Shown here one piece after another: positions 1 to 8,500 of a stretch of DNA of 64,000 nt. Below the pieces are notes generated by a model that had not been told where the DNA came from, did no database searches, and saw only the letters and a program-made list of their open reading frames with translations. Source of the DNA: Oscillatoria nigro-viridis PCC 7112 (lineage in GTDB: Bacteria; Cyanobacteriota; Cyanobacteriia; Cyanobacteriales; Microcoleaceae); NCBI RefSeq assembly GCF_000317475.1, contig NC_019729.1:5532501-5596500 (forward strand). The letters are read 5' to 3'. The position numbers were made by a program, and so were the translations under genes. Position 1 is the first letter of the stretch. Every line of letters starts with the position of its first letter.

Positions 1-907
1 GAGCTTTCGGTCGAATGCGCTTGACATTCCAGAGGTGAAAAAACTCGTGAGCTACCAACTGAATAAAACGTTCATACTTTTCCTTAGCCCGAAAGCCAAA
101 ACGCGGATAGTTGAGAGTGCAGCTCTCCTTGTGTTCCAAACCGCCAAAACCCGAGCCGGACAAATGCAGGAAAAACACATAGCGTTCGTAAGGCAAACCG
201 CCGAACATTTTTGCCTCGACTTCGATCACTTTTTGGATGTCTCGAATCGTGCGATCTGGTTCTAAATTGCCTTTTCCCCAAACAACTAGCTGGTGGGGTT
301 TTCCCCTCACTTCAAAGTCGTACACTTCGTGACAGCCAATCTCAAAAGGACTATCGACAAGGGTATCAAAATCCGCAGCAGCGAAAGTAAAATTTTGACC
401 GGAAACAGGCGGCAAAGTTGTAACGGTGCGCCATTCTGGCTGCGGTGGCACAACTGTCACGGTGTAACAGTTGCGCTCAAAACCGGGCAAGAAAAAGCAC
501 AAAGCCGCCGGATTGAAATAACCGTGAGTCGAGTCTAAATGATTGGTTCGCACTGTCAGTTCGTTGGCAAAAATGCGGTAGAAAACCGTGATATCTGACA
601 CCGAATCGGTCTCGATTTGCCAGTGATTTTTGCTTTTTTTGCGCCAAGGTAAAGCTCGATCGCCCGCCAGGGAGCTAAAATCTTGCAAGTGGCGGGCGTA
701 CTCTCGAACCAAGTAAGAACCGGGAGTCCAGACAGGCATTTTTAAATCCAGAACCGGCTCCGACCAACCTTGCACGCGCAAAGTTACTTCAAAAAGGTGG
801 GATTCAGGATTGGGCATCGCCACCGAATATTGAATTGTCGGTGCTGTTAGTTGCCCCTGACAGTTGCCGGCAGCGGACGAGGTATCCAAAGAAGTAACAT
901 CAGTCAT
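1..907 (-). CDS. M61-family metallopeptidase (glycyl aminopeptidase-like), N-terminal part, runs off the window
   Basis: About 302 residues are visible, from ATG at 907 to the left edge. The N-terminal part is the beta-rich domain usual for M61 peptidases (VPTPGSY-like stretch reading MPVWTPGSYLVREYARH). The zinc signature HEFFHLWNVKRIRP lies near residue 287, just before the sequence is cut off; the two histidines bind zinc and the glutamate is the catalytic base in this family. An M61 protein normally continues with a C-terminal PDZ domain, which would lie beyond the window. Its ATG overlaps the TGA of the upstream Crp-type gene (ATGA at 904-907), so the two are probably translationally coupled. 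Family assignment is firm; the substrate is unknown. Confidence 0.88.
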   Translation of the reverse strand, partial: MTDVTSLDTSSAAGNCQGQLTAPTIQYSVAMPNPESHLFEVTLRVQGWSEPVLDLKMPVWTPGSYLVREYARHLQDFSSLAGDRALPWRKKSKNHWQIETDSVSDITVFYRIFANELTVRTNHLDSTHGYFNPAALCFFLPGFERNCYTVTVVPPQPEWRTVTTLPPVSGQNFTFAAADFDTLVDSPFEIGCHEVYDFEVRGKPHQLVVWGKGNLEPDRTIRDIQKVIEVEAKMFGGLPYERYVFFLHLSGSGFGGLEHKESCTLNYPRFGFRAKEKYERFIQLVAHEFFHLWNVKRIRPKA

Positions 908-1584
908 TGACTTGCCAAATTAATCAAGTGCTTGAGGTTGATCAAATGGATAGTTTGGTTGTCTGGATCGATTTTGATCCAACCTTTACTATCGAGTTTT
1001 TCCATAATTTTGCTGGTTTCATCTAGGGTGATATCTGTGACATCAGCTAAGTCTTCATAAGGGATATTGAAGATATCTTTGCCCTCAGCAGTTTTCTGAC
1101 CGTAGTTTTCTGCCAGCTCGACTAAAGTATTTGCTAGTTTAACCGCTGGCTGGCGGTTTCGGAGTTGATAGCGGAGATTGGTTTGGCGGAGTCGCCGTAC
1201 CATCAGTTGCAGCATCCGGTGGTGCAATTGCGGGTCTTTAAACAGGGTTTGGATAAATCGCTGAGCTGTGACGCTCAGAAGTCGCACGGGCGATAGAGCA
1301 AGTACGTCATTCGATCGGGGAGATTCGTCCAGAATGGCCATTTCGCCGAAGAAGGCACCCCGTCCTAAAATAGCCATTGATACAGCTCGATCGTTTGACA
1401 AGCGGCGGACTTTTACCCAGCCAGACACGACAAAGTAAATCGCGTTGCCCCAAGAATCCTCCATCACCACAGCTCGGCCCGGGGGATACTCATGCTTGAC
1501 GGCATTTGATAGCAGCCCTCCCAAGGTTTCTGGGTTAGCACCCTTAAATAGAGGGAATAGCTCACTGAAAGCTTCTGTCTTCAT
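904..1584 (-). CDS. Crp/Fnr-family transcriptional regulator
   Basis: A 226-residue protein with an N-terminal cyclic-nucleotide-binding fold (about 10-130) followed by a C-terminal winged helix (about 150-215). The phosphate-binding cassette region reads FFGEMAILDESPRSNDVLA, keeping the Gly-Glu and Arg-Ser of cAMP binders but with Asn where Crp has Ala or Thr, so ligand binding is possible but not certain. The recognition-helix region is LADVTDITLDETSKIMEKL. The stop codon overlaps the start of the M61 peptidase gene by ATGA, indicating one transcription unit. Targets cannot be read from the sequence. Length and domain order are normal for the family. Confidence 0.85.
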   Translation of the reverse strand: MKTEAFSELFPLFKGANPETLGGLLSNAVKHEYPPGRAVVMEDSWGNAIYFVVSGWVKVRRLSNDRAVSMAILGRGAFFGEMAILDESPRSNDVLALSPVRLLSVTAQRFIQTLFKDPQLHHRMLQLMVRRLRQTNLRYQLRNRQPAVKLANTLVELAENYGQKTAEGKDIFNIPYEDLADVTDITLDETSKIMEKLDSKGWIKIDPDNQTIHLINLKHLINLASQ

Positions 1585-1744
1585 GCAAACTCGCGGAGGT
1601 GGGAAATATGATTAGGCGACACCCAACAGCTAGGGAACGATCGATGTTTGGGAACACAAACAATCTGTTGCTCCTTTAATTGATGATAAGGGTGCAGAGG
1701 CCCGGTTCACGTAAAATCGGCAGATTCTTTAATCTTAAACGGGT

Positions 1745-2629
1745 TTACAAGCCTGTCACTGCCTGTTGAACTTTGCCCAACAGAGGTTCTATGTAGTTCG
1801 GCCAGCCGATCGCGATTGACTGCGTGTGGGCTAGAGTCTCCGGCTCGATCGCATCTGCCGTCCACCTCAGCGGTTGACCTTGCAAGTCGCAACAAACCAA
1901 TCCGGCTGCTTTTGCTAGAGCCAGAGGGCCGGCGGTATCCCACACTTTCACTCTGCCGTTGAGATACAGGTACAAACCAGCTCTACCGAAGATAACTTCC
2001 ATCACTTTTAAGCCAAAGCTGCCCAGCGAGTAAAATTCGGCTCCGGGGATGCTTTGGGCGATCGCCCGGGCGTAGTTTTTCTGGTCTTTGTCTCCGAGAA
2101 CAATTTTACAATTTTCCGCTGTCGGAGCCGGGGGTTTGCACAGGGCGATCGGCTGAGGCGCTTGGGTTCCGACAGTTTGGAACAATCCCCAATCTTTGCC
2201 GCCAAAATACATTTGGTCAAAAGCCGGGGCGTAGATCCAGCCGGCCACCGGTTTCCCCTCAAGCAGCAGCCCCACCATCGAAGCGTAGTGCAGTTTTCCC
2301 CGAATAAATTCTTCAGTCCCGTCGAGGGGATCGATGCACCAGAGGCGCTGGTAATTGGCGCGGTAAGCTGCTCTGGAGGCGGTGTTTTCCTCGGTAATCC
2401 TGCCGTCTTCAGGAAACAAAGCGCTAAATGCTGCCGATAGTTGTCGGTCTAGGTATCGATCGATACTCGTCACGTAGTCGTTGGGCCCTTTCTCGGAAAC
2501 TTCAAAAGGTTCGGCTGCGAGCTTGTAAGCTTCTTGACCGCACTCGCGCAGGGTGTAGCGAATTTTTTGGTCTTGCTCTGGAGAAATATACATGAGGTTA
2601 AACATAAATGCTTTAGCTAACTTCAGCAT
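1745..2629 (-). CDS. cysQ: 3'(2'),5'-bisphosphate nucleotidase / inositol monophosphatase-family protein (CysQ-like)
   Basis: A 294-residue member of the lithium-sensitive, Mg-dependent phosphatase fold. The metal-binding motifs are visible: ITEENT (about 79-84), the WCIDPLDGTEEFI block (about 96-108) and the C-terminal VWDTAGPLALAKAAG. The extended residues after DGT (EEFI) favour the CysQ/PAP-phosphatase branch over inositol monophosphatase. In sulfate assimilation this enzyme removes 3'-phosphoadenosine 5'-phosphate. The start is uncertain: an internal ATG at about residue 13 (MYISPEQD) is equally plausible and neither has a strong ribosome-binding site. It stands alone, 160 bp upstream of the Crp-type gene on the same strand. 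Confidence 0.75.
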   Translation of the reverse strand: MLKLAKAFMFNLMYISPEQDQKIRYTLRECGQEAYKLAAEPFEVSEKGPNDYVTSIDRYLDRQLSAAFSALFPEDGRITEENTASRAAYRANYQRLWCIDPLDGTEEFIRGKLHYASMVGLLLEGKPVAGWIYAPAFDQMYFGGKDWGLFQTVGTQAPQPIALCKPPAPTAENCKIVLGDKDQKNYARAIAQSIPGAEFYSLGSFGLKVMEVIFGRAGLYLYLNGRVKVWDTAGPLALAKAAGLVCCDLQGQPLRWTADAIEPETLAHTQSIAIGWPNYIEPLLGKVQQAVTGL

Positions 2630-2901
2630 AAAAGCTTAAGTCCTTGGAATCGATCGACCCCTGTCACTGTTTTTGATTCGTACAGGATTTGCGCGCGGGT
2701 GTCGAGAAACCCGGTTTCCTAACCGTCAGCGCCGTTGCGATACAAACCCCAGACAGGATTCGCGGAACTCAAAAAAATTCACACATAAGGGAGAACCCCC
2801 CAGATTCATCTAAAATCTAAAATCTAAAATCTAAAATCTAAAATCGACTGACCGATCGCACTAGCACTTTCAACAGCAGAGGATAGAATCTTCTGAGGTT
2901 A
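2630..2901. other. Intergenic region left of the IS66 element
   Basis: No gene is seen. It holds a palindromic stretch around 2705-2722 (AAACCCGGTTT type, a recurrent short motif in this window) and a run of 7-bp tandem repeats at 2808-2844. It is the former promoter-side flank of the glycosyltransferase gene before the IS66 insertion. Confidence 0.6.
2808..2844. repeat. Heptanucleotide tandem repeat, unit AAAATCT
   Basis: About five head-to-tail copies of a 7-bp unit. The same unit or its complement recurs at 29322-29354 and, degenerate, at 40970-41006. Short tandemly repeated heptamers (STRRs) are known from filamentous cyanobacteria. Confidence 0.9.
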
Positions 2902-2909
2902 GATAATTT

Positions 2910-4687
2910 GTAACTGCTCACCGCAACTGCGTTGCAGTATCGCAAATGGAGCCACAAATGGTGATGGAAAAATTTGCGCGTTTTGTAGAAACGGGAAATT
3001 TCCCAAGCTCAAAATGCAGGCTGCCACTGAAAATAGCTACCGTCACAAGCCCACAATTAAGTTCAACTGAACTGTAAACCCGGAGGACTACGACCTGCTA
3101 AACAAAGTAACTGATAAAGTTGCGCGATCGCTTCATGTCCTTGCAACCGAACTGTTTCGAGAAAGCTGAACATTTGAGCCACCAGTTGAGCGCCCCAATC
3201 GCTGCGCGCCCCGCCAGTTACTTTCCGATGTACAACTACTGGACGTAAAGCTCTTTCGGCATCATTGTTATCAGGTTTCACTTGTGGATAATCTAAAAAG
3301 GTGAACCACTCTGTCCAATGACGTTGCATTCGGTTGGTTAATCGTTGGGCATCGGCAGGCCATCCCGTAACTGGTGGATTGTGCAAAACTGCTTGCAGTT
3401 GAGCTTCAATTACCGAACGATTGCCAGCGAGTTGAAGGCAACTCAATTTCCCAGCATGATAGTCCCTGTGCAAAGTTCTGGCAGTGGTTAAAATCTCACC
3501 CACGCCTTGGGCAAACAAACGATTAGCTTCAAATCGACTGAGCTTGAGTGCTTCTAAATCTCGTTCCAGATGTGTTAAACATTTCTGTTTCGCCGCTGCT
3601 GATTGTCGGTTGTAAGCACTGAAACAATCGCTGCTGAGAATGCCTTCAAAGTTTTGTCCCAATAACTGCTGAAGTTCGGCACTACTCCGAGTCGGAGCTA
3701 ATAATAGTACACAAACTCGATCGCTGGTGGCTACCCACAACCAATACTTGATGCCATCAATACAGTAAGTTGTTTCATCTACGCAGCGCACTCCCGGCTG
3801 TTGCACGTAGGTGAGCCATTGTTGATAAATTGGCTGCAAACTTTGCTGAAAGTAGCGCTGCATTTTGGCTAAACTTCCTTGAGAGATGGGTACTCCTAAG
3901 ACGTGTTCCACAAAATATTCTTGTTTTCTCCAGGGTAAGTTACCACCATATCCCAGCCAACCCACCACGCTACATAACCTGCTACCATAGCTAAACCCTT
4001 CGATGACGGAGGGTGGTAGTTGAGAGTATCCCGACCAGCCACAATCAACACACTGACATAATGGGCGACGGTATTCTCTGATTTCTACTGGTTGCTCTAC
4101 CAATTCGGCTACTTGTTGCACTTTGGTTGGTGTTGTTGTGATCGCCTCAACTCCTGCCTGACAAACTGGACATCGCTCGGGTTGTAACTCAATGATGTGG
4201 TCGGGTTCGCCAAATCCATTTCGTGTCTTGCCCGGATGGTCGTATTTTGGACCGCGTTTTTTTCCTTTTTTTCGCTTGCTTTTGTCGCTAGGTTTTTTAA
4301 TTTGGTCGGCTGATGGAGGGATAGAACTGTTTGATGAGGAGCGGTTTTTCAGCTTGGATAATGCTTCTTTTAACTGTTCGATTTCCTGTTGTTGTTCTTC
4401 GATAAGCTGCTGTTTTTCTGCCAGTTTTCGCTGTTGCTGTTTGAGTTGCTGTTGTTGCTTGAGCAGCCATTCTCCTAATGACAGCATTGTCTGTGCCATC
4501 TGCTCTACTGCGATGGCTATCTCTGGTGGTTCGCTGGTCAGTGCTGGTGTTTTAAGCATGAAAGCTACTATACTCTATTTTCGTCGGCTTTGGCTCAACC
4601 CCTTACTACACTTGCAACAGATGCAACAGAGGCCAGCTCGATTGCCATCATTAGCAATACCGCAACGCAGTTGCGGTGAGCAGTTAC
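2910..4687 (-). mobile_element. Complete IS66-family insertion sequence (ISBst12-like, transposase only)
   Basis: The element is 1778 bp. Both ends begin with GTAACTGCTCACCGCAACTG and stay identical for 26 bp as inverted repeats (2910-2935 and the complement of 4662-4687), with imperfect similarity further in. It is flanked by an exact 8-bp target duplication, gataattt at 2902-2909 and 4688-4695. GTAA ends and 8-bp duplications are both typical of IS66. Only the large transposase gene is present, without the accessory tnpA and tnpB of classical IS66, matching the ISBst12 subgroup. The right end lies 42 bp upstream of the start of the disrupted glycosyltransferase gene. Clean ends and an intact gene point to a recent insertion. 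Confidence 0.95.
3063..4559 (-). CDS. tnpC: IS66-family transposase (TnpC type)
   Basis: A 498-residue DDE transposase. It starts with a glutamine/lysine-rich coiled coil (about 28-72), then a basic linker (KKPSDKSKRKKGKKRGPKY), a zinc-binding segment (CPVCQAG near 135 and CQCVDCGWSG near 165) and the IS66 catalytic domain from about 180 (CVDETTYCIDGIKYWLWV; LSSDCFSAYN; late glutamate in NNDAERALRPVVVHRKV). The C-terminus has the usual SFLETVRLQGHEAIAQLY segment. The reading frame is uninterrupted and of family length, so the enzyme is probably functional. It is the only gene of the IS and ends about 150 bp inside the left terminus. Confidence 0.95.
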   Translation of the reverse strand: MLKTPALTSEPPEIAIAVEQMAQTMLSLGEWLLKQQQQLKQQQRKLAEKQQLIEEQQQEIEQLKEALSKLKNRSSSNSSIPPSADQIKKPSDKSKRKKGKKRGPKYDHPGKTRNGFGEPDHIIELQPERCPVCQAGVEAITTTPTKVQQVAELVEQPVEIREYRRPLCQCVDCGWSGYSQLPPSVIEGFSYGSRLCSVVGWLGYGGNLPWRKQEYFVEHVLGVPISQGSLAKMQRYFQQSLQPIYQQWLTYVQQPGVRCVDETTYCIDGIKYWLWVATSDRVCVLLLAPTRSSAELQQLLGQNFEGILSSDCFSAYNRQSAAAKQKCLTHLERDLEALKLSRFEANRLFAQGVGEILTTARTLHRDYHAGKLSCLQLAGNRSVIEAQLQAVLHNPPVTGWPADAQRLTNRMQRHWTEWFTFLDYPQVKPDNNDAERALRPVVVHRKVTGGARSDWGAQLVAQMFSFLETVRLQGHEAIAQLYQLLCLAGRSPPGLQFS

Positions 4688-4729
4688 GATAATTTGTGCC
4701 AGCACCAGAATAATTATAAGGAGAATAGT

Positions 4730-4980
4730 TTGAAATACGATTGGGCATTAGGTCGCAAAATAGACCTAGATGGAATTGACCGCGATGCACAACTCGGCAA
4801 ATGCCCCCGCCACGTCCTGCGGGCCCTCAGAGACAGCTTAAATGCCACCGTTCACGCCCCGGATGGCGAAGCGATATCGTTGAGTGACAAGCTGCGATCG
4901 AAAATTTCTTCTAAACCCGAACATTAACCGCCGCCCGCAAATTGTCCGAGCAAGTCAGCAGCGACGACGTGATATTTTTT
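4730..4980 (+). pseudogene. 5' part of a disrupted GT-B glycosyltransferase gene
   Basis: A TTG start at 4730 follows an AAGGAG Shine-Dalgarno (4718-4723) at good spacing. The product begins LKYDWALGRKIDLDGIDRD and runs to TAA at 4925-4927. Coding then continues in the frame one base over: from 4930 it reads AARKLSEQVSSDDVIFF up to 4980. That is a net one-base deletion near 4924-4927. At 4980/4981 the gene is cut by the tnpB element, and the rest resumes at 8703. Joining TTT TTT to GGT AAC gives VIFF-GNGEDIGIP with no further frame change. The gene is therefore broken twice, and the IS66 upstream may also have separated it from its promoter. Confidence 0.8.
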
Positions 4981-6125
4981 GACACTCCCCTGCCTGAAGG
5001 CGAGGGGATTCTAGGATCGGCCAGTCGATTTGCTCCAAAGGATGCTACCACCAGCGAGTAGAGCTCGGTCTGTCCCCCAGCGTGAATTCCGGTGTGCCCC
5101 ACCGTATTTAAATTGATTTTTGCTTGCTTGAAACCCTTTACCAAAATGTTTCTCGCGGCGTTGTGGTCGCGATCTAATATCGTTCCACAACCGCAAATAT
5201 GGGTTCGAGTTGATAGGGTTTTCTTGACCTGGTTGCCACAATTTGAACACTCCTGGGATGTGTATTGTGGTGGAATAGCAATTACGGTTTTGCCGTACAC
5301 TTTCCCAAAATACTCCAACCACTGAGCAAACTGCGACCACGCTGCATCGCTAATTGATTTAGCAAGCTTGTGGTTTTTGACCATGTTTCGCACCTGAAGG
5401 TTTTCGTAAGCTACAAAATCGTTAGATTTTACCGCGCACAATGCCGTCTTTATGGCAAAGTCTTTACGCTGCCTGCTGACCTTTAGGTGCTTTCTTCCTA
5501 ACTTGTTAATCGCTTTCTTTCGATTTTTAGACCCTTTCTTTTTCCGAGAGACTCGCTTTTGCAATCTCTTCAAAGCTTTTTCGCTTTTTCGGAGATAACG
5601 GGGATTGGGAACTGTTTCGCCGTCGCTGTCAGTATAGAAGTGGTTCAACCCTACGTCTATTCCGATAACTTTACCAGTCGGAACAAGTTCCTCTTTTCGC
5701 TCTACGTTGATGCAAATTTGTGCGTAGTATCCGTCGGCACGGCGCACAACTCTAATTCGCTTAATTTCATCAGGTGCATAAAAATGCAAGTCTCGACTAC
5801 CGATTAATTTGAACTTCCCAGCGGCAAAACCATCTTTAAACGTCAAGCATCTTTTGTCGTGAGAAAGTGCCCAGCCGGATTGTTTGTACTCAACGGCTCG
5901 GGTATGCTTTTTGAACTGTGGAAATCCCTTTTTTCCTGGTTTTTTAGCTTGGCAATTAGCAAAGAAACGTTGAATGGCAAAAATAGCACGTTCCGCCGAA
6001 GCTTGACGTGCTGTTGAGTTAAGCTTGCCTGCCCATTCAAACTCTTTCGCCATGAGGGCGCATTGTTTGTACAGGTCTACTAACTTAATTCCTTGATTGT
6101 CTATCCAATGTCTCAGAGTTTTATT
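4911..6125 (-). CDS. tnpB: TnpB RNA-guided endonuclease, exon 2 (main body) of an intron-split gene
   Basis: About 404 residues starting NKTLRHWIDNQG, directly after the group II intron 3' end at 6126; exon 1 is at 8501-8587. All three RuvC acidic residues are in place: Asp in GIDVGLNHFYTD, Glu in FVAYENLQVRNM, and Asp in CGTILDRDHNAARN. The zinc ribbon is CSNCGNQ...HICGCG. Spliced length is about 433 residues. The frame has no stop inside the element and reads about 22 codons into the flanking glycosyltransferase DNA before TAG at 4911. The apparent upstream extension to 6203 (TTG start) is intron domain V/VI sequence, not protein. TnpB nucleases use an RNA from the element end to cut DNA and favour element retention; no TnpA is present here. 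Confidence 0.9.
   Translation of the reverse strand, partial: NKTLRHWIDNQGIKLVDLYKQCALMAKEFEWAGKLNSTARQASAERAIFAIQRFFANCQAKKPGKKGFPQFKKHTRAVEYKQSGWALSHDKRCLTFKDGFAAGKFKLIGSRDLHFYAPDEIKRIRVVRRADGYYAQICINVERKEELVPTGKVIGIDVGLNHFYTDSDGETVPNPRYLRKSEKALKRLQKRVSRKKKGSKNRKKAINKLGRKHLKVSRQRKDFAIKTALCAVKSNDFVAYENLQVRNMVKNHKLAKSISDAAWSQFAQWLEYFGKVYGKTVIAIPPQYTSQECSNCGNQVKKTLSTRTHICGCGTILDRDHNAARNILVKGFKQAKINLNTVGHTGIHAGGQTELYSLVVASFGANRLADPRIPSPSGRGVSKNITSSLLTCSDNLRAAVNVRV
4982..5110 (-). ncRNA. Candidate right end / omega-RNA region of the tnpB element
   Basis: In characterised tnpB elements the guide RNA comes from the 3' end of tnpB and the right end of the element, with its guide reading into the flanking DNA. 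Here that region holds the terminal hairpin at about 4986-5008 and overlaps the tnpB coding end. The predicted guide would begin at 4981 reading leftward (TTTTTT complement) into the glycosyltransferase gene. Position is by analogy only; no RNA ends can be read from the sequence. Confidence 0.35.
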
Positions 6126-6167
6126 GTCGGGTAGGAGAGCATACGTCGCCGCATCTCTCCCCCCTAA

Positions 6168-6201
6168 GAACCGTACTTGACACTTTCGCATCATACGGCT
6201 C
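6168..6201 (-). ncRNA. Group II intron domain V (catalytic hairpin)
   Basis: A 34-nt segment beginning GAGCCGTATGATGCGAAAG and ending GTACGGTTC, with the strongly conserved lower stem, AGC-type catalytic face and GAAA tetraloop of group II domain V. The maturase stop codon TGA (6200-6202) overlaps its first bases. Confidence 0.92.
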
Positions 6202-7900
6202 AAGCCTCCAGAACCTCAGAACTTTTACCCGTATGTACGTGCTTGTGGCAGGTGAGGTGTAGGTGGACTAGGTTGTTTTCCCTATTAGTTCCCCCATCTT
6301 TCACTTGCATTTTGTGGTGGGTGTGTAGCTTTTCTCCATTGAACAGGTGTTCACCGCATACGGGGCATCTCCAGCTTTGGCTCTGGGCTACATTGAATAG
6401 CTTTGAACCTTTGGCAAAATATGTTTTTCCGTAGTTAGTTCTACGTTTTTCCCAGTATTCGGTAAGGTTGGGGTCATCAGGGGACGCCGTTCCTTTGATT
6501 TTGACGTGGCGGGTTATTGGTAAGTCTCCGAGTTTCGTTAGGATTAGGTTTTTCTTCCTCCCATTTCTGTCTTCAACTGCTGCATGAAAGTTCCATTTCC
6601 TGCCATTGACAGTGATGAAATACTTTCCTGCCACCCACTTCTTCCCCTTGTTTGGATGTCTGCTTAGTGACCATTTCCAGATTGCCTGAAAAATTTGGTG
6701 GTCAACATAGCTGAACACTTCGCTACTTACCCCGTGCTTATAGTAGTTTCCCCACCCCCTGATTCGGGGGTTTAGGTATTGGATAACTGCTTCCGGGCTG
6801 GCGTGTTTATTGGTTTTTAGCCATTCCCGAATTTCTCTAAGGAATAGTTTGACTTTTTCCTTTTGAGGTTTTACTAGACAGCTTTCCTGGAAGTGTCGGA
6901 CATTAAATCCCAGAAAGTTGAATCCTTGTTCTATATGAACAATATTGGTTTTGTCCTCATTTAATTCCAGTCCTCTTGTCTTGAGGAGTTCCTTTACCGA
7001 GGGAATTATTTCCTCAATATCCTCTTTTGTTTCGGCGGTGATAATGAAGTCGTCAGCGTATCTGACAAATCCATATTTAGGCGCTCTAGGAGACTTGTTC
7101 TTCCCTTGCCTTTTCTTAAATTGACTTAGGAATTGTTCTATTCCGTCCAGCGCTATATTAGCTAAAAGGGGTGAGATTATCCCCCCTTGTGGTGTTCCGC
7201 TTTTCGTTTCGTGGAATATCTCAGATTCTACATAACCTGCTTTCAGCCACTGTTTAATTAACTCTCTGCCTGGTATTTCTCCAATAGTTTTGAGTATGAA
7301 GTTGTGGCTGATGTTGTCGAATGCGCCTTTGATATCTGCGTCTAATACCCACCTGTCATTCCCTTGTTTATTAAGGCGAATCCAAGAGTGTTCTATGGCA
7401 TCATGACAGCTTCTACCTGGTCTGAAACCGTAGCTGCTACCCTCCATTCGGGCTTCCCAACTAGGTTCCAGTGCATTCTTGATTACTGCTTGTGCTATAC
7501 GGTTTTTAACTGTTGGAATCCCTAATGGTCTTTGTTTTCCATTGGCTTTTGGAATATATACCCTTCTAGCGGGTTGAGCTTTCCACAGGGTGTAATCCTT
7601 CATTTCTTTGACGAGTTTTACTCTTTCGGAGGGGGTGGTTGCCGTCTGACCGTCTATGCCAGCCGTCTTTTTCCCCTCGTTTTCTTGAGTTACTCTCCGC
7701 ACTGACAGTAGTAGGTTGGAGTAGCTACATATCATCAGTTTCATAAGGCTGCGAACCTTATTCCACTGTCCGTTCTGGGTTGCTCGATAAATTCTCCGTC
7801 TCAGGTTTTTAATCCGTCTATTCACAAGTTTCCAGTTGATGGATTCCCATGTTCTCAACGGTTCCTTCGTTCCGATGTCATTACTGACCCTATCTTTCAC
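6200..7900 (-). CDS. ltrA: Group II intron-encoded reverse transcriptase/maturase with HNH endonuclease
   Basis: A 566-residue intron-encoded protein with the full domain set. The RT fingers/palm contain NGKQRPLGIPTV, YGFRPGRSCHDA, the SGTPQGGIISPLLANI block and the catalytic YADD in FVRYADDFIITA (about 275). The maturase X domain follows (WLKTNKHASPEAVIQYLNPRIRGWGNYYKH, about 345-400). The C-terminal HNH endonuclease has CPVCGEHLF...HTHHKMQVKDGG...HLTCHKHVH (about 510-560). It needs no partner other than the intron RNA for splicing and target-primed integration. The frame is intact with no truncation. It ends on the first bases of domain V, as usual for domain IV-encoded proteins. Confidence 0.96.
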   Translation of the reverse strand: MKDRVSNDIGTKEPLRTWESINWKLVNRRIKNLRRRIYRATQNGQWNKVRSLMKLMICSYSNLLLSVRRVTQENEGKKTAGIDGQTATTPSERVKLVKEMKDYTLWKAQPARRVYIPKANGKQRPLGIPTVKNRIAQAVIKNALEPSWEARMEGSSYGFRPGRSCHDAIEHSWIRLNKQGNDRWVLDADIKGAFDNISHNFILKTIGEIPGRELIKQWLKAGYVESEIFHETKSGTPQGGIISPLLANIALDGIEQFLSQFKKRQGKNKSPRAPKYGFVRYADDFIITAETKEDIEEIIPSVKELLKTRGLELNEDKTNIVHIEQGFNFLGFNVRHFQESCLVKPQKEKVKLFLREIREWLKTNKHASPEAVIQYLNPRIRGWGNYYKHGVSSEVFSYVDHQIFQAIWKWSLSRHPNKGKKWVAGKYFITVNGRKWNFHAAVEDRNGRKKNLILTKLGDLPITRHVKIKGTASPDDPNLTEYWEKRRTNYGKTYFAKGSKLFNVAQSQSWRCPVCGEHLFNGEKLHTHHKMQVKDGGTNRENNLVHLHLTCHKHVHTGKSSEVLEA

Positions 7901-8500
7901 GTCGGTTCAATTCCTTTACTTTGATTTATCGCTGAAGACCTACCAGAAGTCTGCCACCTTTTGGTGAGAGGCAAATTTTGAACCCCTATCCAGGGCGTTA
8001 CCCTTGGCTTTCGCTTTTTCTGGCATCCTTTACCCCCTCGGCAGTTCCGTCTTCCTTACGGTTGACCTACTTGGGCTTTCGACCTTACCCAAGAGCTAGT
8101 GGGGTTTACCGTGTTTCGTGTATGTGACCTGCGAGAGGTTCGGGTTCCATCTATACTCCGACAGGGGTTTTACTCCTTCATCGTTGATGTCCGAACTTCA
8201 ACGACTTACCTGCTTGCCTTTTGGCATGGCGTATCAGCTCATTTCGCCATTGTCATTTCACGGAGCTTACGATGATTCACTTTCGTTAACCCTTACCTCC
8301 CTTTCCCTTGCCGGATATATCAAACGAGCTGTCCGTATTCCAGCTTTTGTGCCTTGCATTCCCTTAGTTTCATTACTTACTATCTCGGTAGGCGGGGTAC
8401 TTGACCCTTTTACATGGGAATATGGGGAAGGAGTCCCATAGAGGAGACGGCTCCTCAGTCTTTAGTGCTGATGCACCTACACACGACTTTCACGTCGCAC

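Larger units (their letters stand above)
6126..8500 (-). mobile_element. Group II intron, 2375 bp, inside tnpB
   Basis: The 5' end is GTGCGACGTGAAAG at 8500 (minus strand), matching the GUGYG consensus. The 3' end is CCTACCCGAC at 6126, an AY end. Domain V is a clear 34-nt element at 6168-6201, followed by a domain VI hairpin (about 6127-6165). A reverse transcriptase/maturase lies in domain IV (6200-7900), and about 600 bp of structured upstream sequence (7901-8500) corresponds to domains I-III. Precise removal joins tnpB codon 29 (CGA, Arg) to AAT (Asn) in frame, which is strong evidence for both splice sites. Everything needed for splicing and retrohoming appears present. Confidence 0.93.

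Noticed and set aside
6126-6203. TTG-started N-terminal extension of TnpB (MSRMMRKCQ...)
   Set aside because: These codons are group II intron domains V and VI. Homology of TnpB begins exactly at the intron 3' boundary, and the true N-terminus is exon 1 at 8501-8587.
8118-8441. 107-codon plus-strand open frame
   Set aside because: It lies antisense inside the structured 5' part of the group II intron (domains I-III) and has no protein features.
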